DNA of 5,230 nucleotides, from contig JAISTU010000135.1 of NCBI GenBank assembly GCA_031272415.1, forward strand, positions 1 to 5,230, written 5' to 3'. The position numbers and the translations under genes were made by a program. Of this stretch, positions 1-5,230 are shown piece by piece. The number at the start of each line of letters is the position of its first letter. Position 1 is the first letter of the stretch. Below the pieces are notes generated by a model. It was given only the letters and a program-made list of their open reading frames with translations, was not told where the DNA came from and did no database searches. Origin of the DNA: Bacteroidales bacterium. Lineage in GTDB: Bacteria > Bacteroidota > Bacteroidia > Bacteroidales > WCHB1-69.

Positions 1-60
1 CTGAAGTTTGCCCAATGCCCGCCGTATAACTTTGGTGAATGCGCTGTATATCTGTTGCAT
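1..60 (-). CDS. 5' end of an unidentified leftward gene (partial)
   Basis: Read on the minus strand, an ATG at 60-58 opens a frame of 20 codons without a stop up to the window edge, beginning MQQIYSAFTK and continuing with a basic stretch (VIRRALGKL). An in-frame TAA lies only three codons upstream of the ATG (plus bases 67-69), so this is the first possible ATG. The 60 bases are visibly richer in G and C than the very AT-rich DNA that follows, as expected where coding sequence begins. A TATCTTTGC promoter core faces this start about 60 bp upstream (124-132). I do not recognise the product: 20 residues are too few, and no signal peptide is apparent. It is divergent from the large TPR gene. 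The main doubt is the short length; the promoter and the base-composition step argue that it is real. Confidence 0.5.
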   Translation of the reverse strand, partial: MQQIYSAFTKVIRRALGKLQ

Positions 61-123
61 CTTTAATTAATTTATATTGTTTTACTATATCTAAAATTTT
101 TTCGTTAAAAAATTAACCCAATT

Positions 124-152
124 GCAAAGATACACTTTTTTTTGATACAAAA
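124..152 (-). promoter_or_regulatory. Bacteroidota-type promoter for the leftward partial gene
   Basis: On the minus strand the -7 core TATCTTTGC (plus bases 132-124) matches the Bacteroidota consensus TAnnTTTG exactly. A TTTTG element (plus bases 152-148) lies 15 bp upstream and is the best -33 candidate, although that gap is shorter than the usual 19-21 bp. Transcription would start near base 117-120, leaving a leader of about 55-60 nt before the ATG at 60. The leader contains an all-A/T hairpin (95-114, loop CGTT). The core sits in a 16-bp sequence that recurs exactly, inverted, at the rightward promoter (291-306). Confidence 0.6.
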
Positions 153-217
153 GTTAAATTTGCGAAAAAAAAATTGCAATTATTTTATAATTTGTTGATT
201 GTCAAGGAGAAAAAAAT

Positions 218-252
218 CTACACTCTACACTCTACACTCTTCACTCTACACA
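218..252. repeat. 7-bp tandem repeat, five copies of CTACACT
   Basis: Five head-to-tail copies of a heptamer are seen: CTACACT at 218-224, 225-231 and 232-238, CTTCACT at 239-245 (one change), and CTACACA at 246-252 (one change, followed by CT). The array lies between the leftward promoter (124-152) and the rightward promoter core (294-302), and an A10 run follows directly at 255-264. It is strongly strand-asymmetric: one strand has only C, T and A, the other only G, A and T. No ORF crosses it in a meaningful way. Its role is unknown; a slippage-prone spacer or a protein-binding array are both possible. Confidence 0.9.
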
Positions 253-272
253 CTAAAAAAAAAAGTTTTTAA

Positions 273-302
273 TTTTTAATTGGTAAAAAGGTGTATCTTT
301 GC
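273..302 (+). promoter_or_regulatory. Bacteroidota-type promoter for the TPR gene
   Basis: The -7 core TATCTTTGC at 294-302 is an exact match to TAnnTTTG. Upstream there is no good TTTG; the best -33 candidate is a T5 run at 273-277, 16 bp before the core, so the -33 side is weak. The predicted transcription start falls around 306-310, which gives a short leader of roughly 27-31 nt before the ATG at 337 and puts an out-of-frame ATG (308) almost at the 5' end of the RNA. Confidence 0.6.
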
Positions 303-307
303 AATTT

Positions 308-346
308 ATGTATTATTATATAGCAGATAAAAGGATATGCGTTTAA
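308..346 (+). other. Possible 12-codon upstream ORF overlapping the TPR gene start
   Basis: An ATG at 308 opens a 12-codon frame (MYYYIADKRICV) ending at TAA 344-346, so it overlaps the first 10 bases of the TPR gene in a different frame. The only purine-rich Shine-Dalgarno-like element nearby, AAAAGGA (329-335), lies inside it and ends one base before the TPR ATG at 337, too close for normal use at that start. The ATG lies at or just after the predicted transcription start, so it would be read only as a leaderless or near-leaderless start. Translation is unproven and the frame could be chance. Confidence 0.2.
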
Positions 347-3300
347 GATGTTTTTGTAAATATTTGATTATTAGTATTTTAGTAATTTATGCGGGTAATT
401 TGGCAGCACAGACTACGAGAGCCTATCATTCGCCCGAACATGAATATAAATTGGCAAATGAACTCTTTATAAAACAGCAATATACAGCCGCAAAAGAAAT
501 GTTTGGCAAAGTATATCAATCTATTGAGCAAACTTATGACCCGCGAAAAGAGTCTTCGCTTTATTATCAAGCAGTTTGTGCTTGTTTATTGTACCATGAA
601 GATGCGGAGTCGTTGGCGTTGCAATTTGCAGATATTTACCCTGAATATGCAGCCATTGGCAGGTTGTGGTTCTATTTGGGCAATTATTATTTTGAGAAAA
701 AGCAATACAAAAAAGCCCTTTCCGTTTTAGACAAAACGAGTGAGCAAGTACTTGAAGGTGAGGAGATTGCAGCCTATCGTTTCAAAAGGGGATATTCATA
801 TTTTATGTTGGATTTACCCCAAAATGCAAAGCCATTGCTTTTGGCGGCAACATTGAGCGAGTCGCAGTACAAAAATAAAGCCATATTTTATTATTCACAC
901 ATCCTTTACACGGAGGGCAATTACAAGTCGGCTTTGGATGGTTTTGAGCAACTCAAATCGGCGGATACTTATTCCGAAATAGTTCCTTTTTATATTGCAC
1001 ACATTTATTTTTCAACAGGTAGGTATGATTCGGTTGTGGTGCAAAGTGAGCATTTATTGGCAAAAACTTCTACCAAAAGGCTGCCCGAAATCAACAGAAT
1101 TATTGCTCATTCTTATTTCAAATTGCAGTCTTACCCCGAAGCCGTTCCTTATTTTGAAAAATATTTTTCTACTGCTACCGTAACGATTGAAAGTGAGGAT
1201 TATTATATGGCAGGATATTGTTATTATGTTGATAAAGAATACAATAAAGCCATTACTTATCTTACAAAGTCGGTTTATGGCAATGACTCAATTAAGCAGT
1301 ATGCACTTTTCACTTTGGGAGATTGTTATTTACAAACGCAACAAAAGGAATTTGCATCGCGGGCATTTTTATCGGCGTATGAGGTGGGTAAAAATCCGTT
1401 TTTAACCGAAGATGCTTTGTTTGAATATGCAAAATTGCAGTATGAGTTGGCAAGTAATCCTTTCGTTGGCGCCATTTCATCTTTTGAAAAATATCTAAAT
1501 GAATATCCTAACTCCAATCGCCGAAATGAGGCTGAAATTATGTTGGCAAATATTTATTTAACCACCAAAAATTATAAAGCCGCATTGACTTCTTTACAAA
1601 AAATTAACAATAAAAGCAAAACATTGCTCAAAGCCTATCAAAGAGTGGCTTGTTTCAGAGGCATGGAGTTGTTTAATGACGGTAATTTAGATGATGCAGA
1701 TGCACATTTTGATTTAGCCATTGCCAACAATTTTGACCCTGTTATTTATGCACAATCTATTTTTTGGAAAGGTGAAATTGCCTATCAAAGAGGCGATTAT
1801 ACACAAGCAAAAACAACTTATAATCATTTTCTTTCCCTTTTTGATGCTGCAAAAACGAATGAATATTATTTGGCATACTACAATGGTGGTTATGCGGATT
1901 TTAAATTAAAAAATTATCGGCAAAGTTTGGATAAATTTTTGGAATTTCAAAAGTTAAATGCCGCCAAAGCCGATAAACAAATGCTTTCCGATGCCACCAA
2001 CCGGGCAGGCGATTGTTATTTTATGCTCTCCAATTTGCCCGAAGCACGCTCTCAATATCAAAAAGTAATAGATATGAATGCGTATGATGTTGATTATGCG
2101 CTCTATCAGCGAGCGACAGCAGAAGGGGGCAGCAGAGATTTGGAGACAAAAATAAATACATTAAGATTGTTGCAAAAAAAATATCCTAAATCACGCTATA
2201 TGCCTGATGCTCAGTACGAAATTGCCAACACCTATTACGCACTCGGCATTTATAGAACTTCTATTACGGAGTTTGAAACTTTTGTCAATTTATACCCAAA
2301 ACATCCGCTCACAGGGCAAGCGATGCTCAAAATCGGCTCTATTTACTACAATTTGGAAGAAGATGACAATGCAATTGATGTTTTTAAATCTGTGGTTGAA
2401 AAATATCCTAATTCCAACGAAAGTGCAGTCGCATTGAAAAGTATAGAAAATATCTATTCTGCCAATGGAACGGTAGATGATTTTTTTACTTACGTGCGTA
2501 GTCTTTCTTTTACCAACATTACGCTCACGTATCAGGATTCTATTACCTATAATTCTGCTGCCGATAAATATTTTGACCGTAAATTTGCCGATGCAGAAAA
2601 AGGATTTGACAATTATATCACTAAATTTCCGCAAGGTGTTTTTATTACCAATGCCCATTTTTATCGAGCCGAATGTGCCCTCAGTAACAACAATTTAGAT
2701 AAAGCCGTTGCCTCGTATGAATATGTGATTGAACATCCTGCGGGCGGTCAATTTACAGCACTTTCGTTGCTTGCTGCGGCAAAAATTCTTTATCAAAAAG
2801 AAAATTATGCTGCTTCTTTGACTTATTTTCAAGAATTGACGCAAAAAGCCACACTGCCTACGCAAACAATGGAGGCTTGGATGGGCGAAAGTCGCTGTTT
2901 TTGGCAATTAAAACAATATGATTCTGCTATTGTATGTGCCCAAAAATTACTCAGTGACGAAAAAGCCCCCAAAGATTATCAAACGGACGCTCATGCCATT
3001 ATCGCTCGTAGCGCAATGACTATCAATGACATAGACCTCGCTCAAAAAGAATACCTTGTTCTGTCCAAAGAAAGCAAATCTGAAATCAATTCGGAAGCAT
3101 ATTATAATTTGGCATACATCGCTTACAAATCCGGCGACATCAATGCTGCCGAAAAGAAAGTATTTGAGGTACTGACTAATATTTCACACGATTATTGGTT
3201 GGCAAAAAGTTACCTGCTTTTGGGCGATATTTACCTGCAAAAAGGCAATACTTTTCAGGCAAAATATACCTACATGAGCATTATTGAAAATTACGAAGGC

Positions 3301-3444
3301 GATGATGAGATAAAATCAACAGCCACAACAAAATACAACAGTATTATTGCCAAAGAAGAAGGAGAAAATTCAAAAAAAATTATCACTACAACACCGCCAA
3401 CACCACCTCAAAACGATAATCCATCCGAATTTGAAGGCGAATAA
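337..3444 (+). CDS. Large exported TPR-repeat protein (1035 aa), Bacteroidota family of unknown function
   Basis: The product is an exported helical-repeat scaffold. An N-terminal signal peptide is clear: a basic n-region (MRLRCFCK), a hydrophobic core (about 9-20), then NLAA before Q25, with likely signal peptidase I cleavage between A24 and Q25, a common arrangement in Bacteroidota. No lipobox cysteine follows, so it is periplasmic or outer-membrane-associated rather than a lipoprotein. From about 35 to 985 it is nearly continuous TPR-like hairpins, roughly 22, for example 110-134 (WFYLGNYYFEKKQYKKAL), 472-501, 624-654, 661-693 and 955-985. The recurring helix-ending motif YPxS/FPxG (EYPNSN 389-394, KYPKS 615-619, KYPNSN 689-694, FPQG 764-767) resembles YbgF/BamD-type TPRs. 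Residues 586-632 and the C-terminal block 953-987 (YWLAKSYLLLGDIY, FQAKYTYMSIIENY) look like the most family-specific parts. The tail (1005-1035) is a disordered Pro/Thr/acidic segment. ATG 337 is preferred because no other in-frame ATG would keep the signal peptide. The frame is intact. Partner and function are unknown; SprE/PorW-like gliding or secretion TPR lipoproteins are an alternative comparison, but this protein lacks a lipid anchor. Confidence 0.95.
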   Translation: MRLRCFCKYLIISILVIYAGNLAAQTTRAYHSPEHEYKLANELFIKQQYTAAKEMFGKVYQSIEQTYDPRKESSLYYQAVCACLLYHEDAESLALQFADIYPEYAAIGRLWFYLGNYYFEKKQYKKALSVLDKTSEQVLEGEEIAAYRFKRGYSYFMLDLPQNAKPLLLAATLSESQYKNKAIFYYSHILYTEGNYKSALDGFEQLKSADTYSEIVPFYIAHIYFSTGRYDSVVVQSEHLLAKTSTKRLPEINRIIAHSYFKLQSYPEAVPYFEKYFSTATVTIESEDYYMAGYCYYVDKEYNKAITYLTKSVYGNDSIKQYALFTLGDCYLQTQQKEFASRAFLSAYEVGKNPFLTEDALFEYAKLQYELASNPFVGAISSFEKYLNEYPNSNRRNEAEIMLANIYLTTKNYKAALTSLQKINNKSKTLLKAYQRVACFRGMELFNDGNLDDADAHFDLAIANNFDPVIYAQSIFWKGEIAYQRGDYTQAKTTYNHFLSLFDAAKTNEYYLAYYNGGYADFKLKNYRQSLDKFLEFQKLNAAKADKQMLSDATNRAGDCYFMLSNLPEARSQYQKVIDMNAYDVDYALYQRATAEGGSRDLETKINTLRLLQKKYPKSRYMPDAQYEIANTYYALGIYRTSITEFETFVNLYPKHPLTGQAMLKIGSIYYNLEEDDNAIDVFKSVVEKYPNSNESAVALKSIENIYSANGTVDDFFTYVRSLSFTNITLTYQDSITYNSAADKYFDRKFADAEKGFDNYITKFPQGVFITNAHFYRAECALSNNNLDKAVASYEYVIEHPAGGQFTALSLLAAAKILYQKENYAASLTYFQELTQKATLPTQTMEAWMGESRCFWQLKQYDSAIVCAQKLLSDEKAPKDYQTDAHAIIARSAMTINDIDLAQKEYLVLSKESKSEINSEAYYNLAYIAYKSGDINAAEKKVFEVLTNISHDYWLAKSYLLLGDIYLQKGNTFQAKYTYMSIIENYEGDDEIKSTATTKYNSIIAKEEGENSKKIITTTPPTPPQNDNPSEFEGE

Positions 3445-3462
3445 AAAAGAACAAAAAAGAAC
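3443..3462. repeat. Two tandem copies of AAAAAAGAAC
   Basis: Perfect 10-bp direct repeats occupy 3443-3452 and 3453-3462. They begin inside the TAA stop of the TPR gene (3442-3444) and lead up to the terminator hairpin. On the minus strand they read GTTCTTTTTT twice, giving T-runs downstream of the hairpin for leftward transcripts. Two copies in A-rich DNA could arise by simple duplication, and no function is evident. Confidence 0.8.
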
Positions 3463-3467
3463 AGGAT

Positions 3468-3491
3468 AAAACGCTGATAATCAGTGTTTTT
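3468..3491 (+). terminator. Intrinsic terminator hairpin, probably bidirectional, overlapping a stop codon
   Basis: AAAACGCTGAT (3468-3478) can pair with ATCAGTGTTTT (3480-3490). In rightward RNA this gives a continuous stem of about 10 bp with one G-U pair (3473/3485), a three-base loop around 3479, and a terminal U run (3487-3491). In leftward RNA the same position is an A-C mismatch, so the stem is weaker, but T-runs follow there too (revcomp of 3443-3458). It sits between convergent genes, 23 bp after the TPR stop, and its right arm contains the lipoprotein TGA stop (plus bases 3481-3483). The stem is AT-rich, so efficiency may be modest. Confidence 0.6.
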
Positions 3492-3924
3492 CCATTCTAA
3501 ATTCACCTTGTGCAGGAAAAGTGCCATAGCCGGAATATACAACGGACGAAAAAGTGCCGGCGATGCTTGTTTTGTCATACACACCTTCAATATCTATTGT
3601 GTTGAGTATCGGTGAATTACCGCTCGGTTCGGGCTGATAGGCATTGATAATGGCAATTTTTCCGCTGATTTTTGTGTCGCTTTCCTTTGTGAGTGTGGAA
3701 CGTGTTTTTGATTGTGTTTCCAAAATACCAATTTCGGTTTGCTTAACTGACACAATTTCAAATTGATAGGTAGTTGTGAAAGTTATCCGCATCGTATCGG
3801 AAGTGTAATAGCCTGTAAAAACGGCGTCATATTCTCCCAAAAGCGGCGTTTTTTGGCAACATAAACACAAAATTCCTCCTGTTACTGTTGCTAATAGACT
3901 GATAATCAATTTCTTACAAAACAT
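3481..3924 (-). CDS. Small predicted lipoprotein with a beta-rich domain (147 aa)
   Basis: I do not recognise a named family. The N-terminus is a lipoprotein-type signal: K4-K5, a hydrophobic stretch (6-21), then a cysteine cluster C20-L-C22-C23. The lipobox is atypical, and either C22 (preceded by L19-C20-L21) or C23 (preceded by C20-L21-C22) could be lipidated. If C23 is used, QKTPL follows; this shares QK with the Capnocytophaga surface-export signal (QKDDE) but lacks its acidic residues, so surface display is uncertain. Residues 28-147 show alternating polar/hydrophobic strands with G30-x-Y32, ISGKIAI (86-92), IAGTF (121-125) and a closing GEFRMEK (140-146), a pattern common in small lipocalin-like beta-barrel lipoproteins of Bacteroidota; this fold is inferred, not shown. 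The stop codon lies inside the convergent terminator. The gene starts 41 bp after the acyltransferase stop on the same strand, so co-transcription is likely. A TAATTTTG element (plus bases 3939-3932) lies 7 bp before the ATG and might give a leaderless transcript. Confidence 0.82.
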   Translation of the reverse strand: MFCKKLIISLLATVTGGILCLCCQKTPLLGEYDAVFTGYYTSDTMRITFTTTYQFEIVSVKQTEIGILETQSKTRSTLTKESDTKISGKIAIINAYQPEPSGNSPILNTIDIEGVYDKTSIAGTFSSVVYSGYGTFPAQGEFRMEKH

Positions 3925-3931
3925 AAAATGA

Positions 3932-3939
3932 CAAAATTA
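3932..3939 (-). promoter_or_regulatory. Weak candidate -7 element before the lipoprotein gene
   Basis: On the minus strand TAATTTTG matches TAnnTTTG but lacks the following C found in the other three promoters of this window, and no TTTG lies at a suitable -33 distance. It ends 7 bp before the ATG (3924), so RNA from it would be essentially leaderless. In DNA this AT-rich a chance match is quite possible; read-through from the acyltransferase gene is the simpler source of transcript. Confidence 0.25.
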
Positions 3940-3965
3940 TGGGTTAAAAAACATTTCTATACATT

Positions 3966-5132
3966 TTACGTAATTGGAGGTGAATTTGTTACACTATTGA
4001 TAACATTTCCTGCGTAAATCTTAAAAAATAAGGCTTTTAACTCCTCAAATTCACCGTCAATTTTTGAAAGTCCGACATTCATATATTCCAAAAATTGGTT
4101 TTTTTCAGCCACAGAATAATGTTGTGAATAATCGCTGCAATTATGCAATAAATCATAGGCTATGTAGTTGGTTTTGAACAGTTTATAATTTTTATAAATC
4201 GCCTTATCAAATAAGTTGGACAAGGCTCTAAATTTATCATTATTAGAATATTGGTCGCAAATTTTCAACTGTTGCTCTGTAATAGTATCCCCGACTGCAA
4301 AATGAATTTTCCCCTTTTGCTGCCGAATGCCGTGCAAAATACTCATCAAATCTTCATTGGTGGCTTTTTCATACTTCTGAAAACCGGACACATAGAGTTC
4401 CGCCGTTTTCAAAAAATCACAAGGCTCATATTCATAAGAAACCGTAATAGGTGTGATATTCAACTCTTTAAGATTTTCAACAAAAGGCAATTTGCTACTC
4501 AAAGAGAGCATTTTCAACACTCCCATATCCGTTTTATCGTTGCCGTCTTTGGTTCTGCCGTTGCGTTGTGCAATCCAAACAGACTGCCTTTTTTGCAACA
4601 CCACATGTCGCATATATGCCGAAACTTCCAACGAATTACGGTAAAAATCATGTATATTGCCACCGCGAATAATGCGAAACATTTTATTGCTTTTGCCAAT
4701 ATCAACCACCAATTCGCCTTGCATTAAATTAGACCCAAATGTAATTTCGGTTGTATCTAAACAATTGTCTAACAATAAAATCTGCAAAATAGCGGCATCC
4801 AATAAAATATCTCTATGATTGCAAACAAACATATATGCCTTATTTGCTTGCAATTTCTCAAAGCCTTTACAACTCAATCCGTCAGATGTTTTTTGCACTA
4901 TTGACCATATTGCAGGGTGCATAATCATCTCTTGAAATTGCTTTATTGTATTGATTTTCAACAATTTGCACTTTAAATCTGCCACATTTATATCCGGGAA
5001 AACATAATCTGCTACAAAAGAAAACATTTCCGACTCTGCAATACGTTTGAGCGCTGCCGGCAATTCGCTATCATTGTAAGGACGTATATTGTCAAAAATT
5101 CTCTCATCAAAAGGTAATTTATCTATATTCAT
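3966..5132 (-). CDS. PlsC-like glycerolipid acyltransferase, Bacteroidota type (388 aa)
   Basis: Predicted to transfer an acyl chain to a glycerol-phosphate or lysophospholipid acceptor at the cytoplasmic membrane. The four acyltransferase blocks can be followed in order. Block I is CNHRDILLDAA (104-114), with H106 as catalytic base and D108 or D112 as its acidic partner; the spacing H106-D112 is HX5D rather than HX4D. Block II is MFRIIRGGN (151-159). Block III is VWIAQRNGRTKDG (185-197), in the place of FPEGTR, with N191 where glutamate is expected. Block IV is LNITPITVSYEYEPCDFLK (224-242). The sequence is longer than a typical PlsC (about 240 aa), with about 85 extra N-terminal residues and a C-terminal helical part (about 290-375). 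There is no signal peptide and no obvious transmembrane helix. ATG 5132 is the first methionine of a well-formed N-terminus; no Shine-Dalgarno is seen. A promoter core lies about 65 bp upstream and the lipoprotein gene follows after 41 bp. The exact substrate cannot be told: phospholipid, ornithine-lipid or other acylation are all possible. Confidence 0.92.
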   Translation of the reverse strand: MNIDKLPFDERIFDNIRPYNDSELPAALKRIAESEMFSFVADYVFPDINVADLKCKLLKINTIKQFQEMIMHPAIWSIVQKTSDGLSCKGFEKLQANKAYMFVCNHRDILLDAAILQILLLDNCLDTTEITFGSNLMQGELVVDIGKSNKMFRIIRGGNIHDFYRNSLEVSAYMRHVVLQKRQSVWIAQRNGRTKDGNDKTDMGVLKMLSLSSKLPFVENLKELNITPITVSYEYEPCDFLKTAELYVSGFQKYEKATNEDLMSILHGIRQQKGKIHFAVGDTITEQQLKICDQYSNNDKFRALSNLFDKAIYKNYKLFKTNYIAYDLLHNCSDYSQHYSVAEKNQFLEYMNVGLSKIDGEFEELKALFFKIYAGNVINSVTNSPPIT

Positions 5133-5196
5133 TCAATTATATCAATTTCATTATCAATGTTTTACAACTTATTCCAGTCTATTTTTTTCAACCTTT

Positions 5197-5226
5197 GCAA
5201 AAATACACAAATTCTTCAATAAAAAA
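5197..5226 (-). promoter_or_regulatory. Bacteroidota-type promoter for the acyltransferase-lipoprotein pair
   Basis: On the minus strand the -7 core TATTTTTGC (plus bases 5205-5197) matches TAnnTTTGC and has the same flanks (GTG before, AA after) as the two promoters at the left of the window. A T6 run (plus bases 5226-5221) lies 15 bp upstream as a weak -33. The predicted start leaves a leader of about 55-60 nt before the ATG at 5132, similar in length to the leftward partial gene. The window ends 4 bases further on, so more distal elements cannot be judged. Confidence 0.55.
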
Positions 5227-5230
5227 TAAA

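Noticed and set aside
95..114. Inverted repeat AATTTTTT-CGTT-AAAAAATT in the leftward leader
   Set aside because: An 8-bp stem of only A-T pairs is weak and easily expected by chance in DNA this AT-rich. It lies between a promoter and its start codon, so a terminator is not needed there, although attenuation cannot be excluded.
61..336. Possible small RNA or riboswitch in the divergent intergenic region
   Set aside because: Apart from the promoters, the heptamer array, A-tracts and the weak AT hairpin, I see no GC-containing stem or known aptamer pattern.
1487..2422. Near-repeated DNA around the YPNSN codons (near 1500 and 2400) as a possible recombination repeat
   Set aside because: Similarity is limited to the codons of a conserved TPR helix-ending motif, with many silent and non-silent differences around it, so protein-level repetition explains it.
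2290..2658. A 122-codon minus-strand frame inside the TPR gene
   Set aside because: It lies wholly inside a convincing TPR coding region on the other strand, has no promoter or recognisable domain, and its composition (many I, F, R, N) is what antisense of AT-rich coding DNA gives.
337..3444. Possible SprE/PorW gliding or type IX secretion protein
   Set aside because: Those TPR proteins carry a lipoprotein signal and, as I recall, are shorter; this one has a signal peptidase I-type site before Q25 and about 1010 mature residues of repeats.
4251..4727. A 158-codon plus-strand frame opposite the acyltransferase
   Set aside because: It is antisense to conserved acyltransferase blocks III and IV and part of block II, and the product is rich in H, F, N, I and R with no recognisable motif; it is a shadow of the real gene.

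Overview
The window reads as a chromosomal piece of a member of the Bacteroidota. The DNA is AT-rich, the start codons lack classical well-spaced Shine-Dalgarno sequences, and three gene starts are preceded by the Bacteroidota-type promoter core TAnnTTTGC (two as TATCTTTGC, one as TATTTTTGC). The large exported TPR protein and the Bacteroidota-style glycerolipid acyltransferase, with its NHRDI-x-LD and WIAQR-x-GR-x-KDG motifs, point the same way. No species can be named from this sequence.

Layout, left to right. Bases 1-60 hold the first 20 codons of a leftward gene that runs off the window. Bases 61-336 are a divergent intergenic region with one promoter facing left, one facing right, and a five-copy 7-bp tandem repeat between them. 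Bases 337-3444 encode a 1035-residue exported protein built almost entirely of tetratricopeptide (TPR) hairpins. A short convergent gap (3445-3480) holds a doubled A-rich decamer and a hairpin that probably terminates transcription from both sides. On the minus strand, 3481-3924 encodes a small lipoprotein and 3966-5132 a PlsC-like acyltransferase. These two are 41 bp apart and probably share the promoter near 5197-5205.

How the genes may work together: all three complete products are plausibly tied to the cell envelope (a periplasmic or outer-membrane-associated scaffold, a lipid-anchored protein and a membrane-lipid acyltransferase). The TPR gene converges on the other two, so there is no sequence reason to place them in one pathway. 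I see no RNA genes, mobile elements, CRISPR arrays, toxin-antitoxin pairs or defence genes. The window looks like an ordinary core-genome neighbourhood, not an undescribed system. The points most worth a second look are the function of the large TPR family, the non-canonical acyltransferase motifs, the repeat between the divergent promoters, and a 12-codon ORF overlapping the TPR start.
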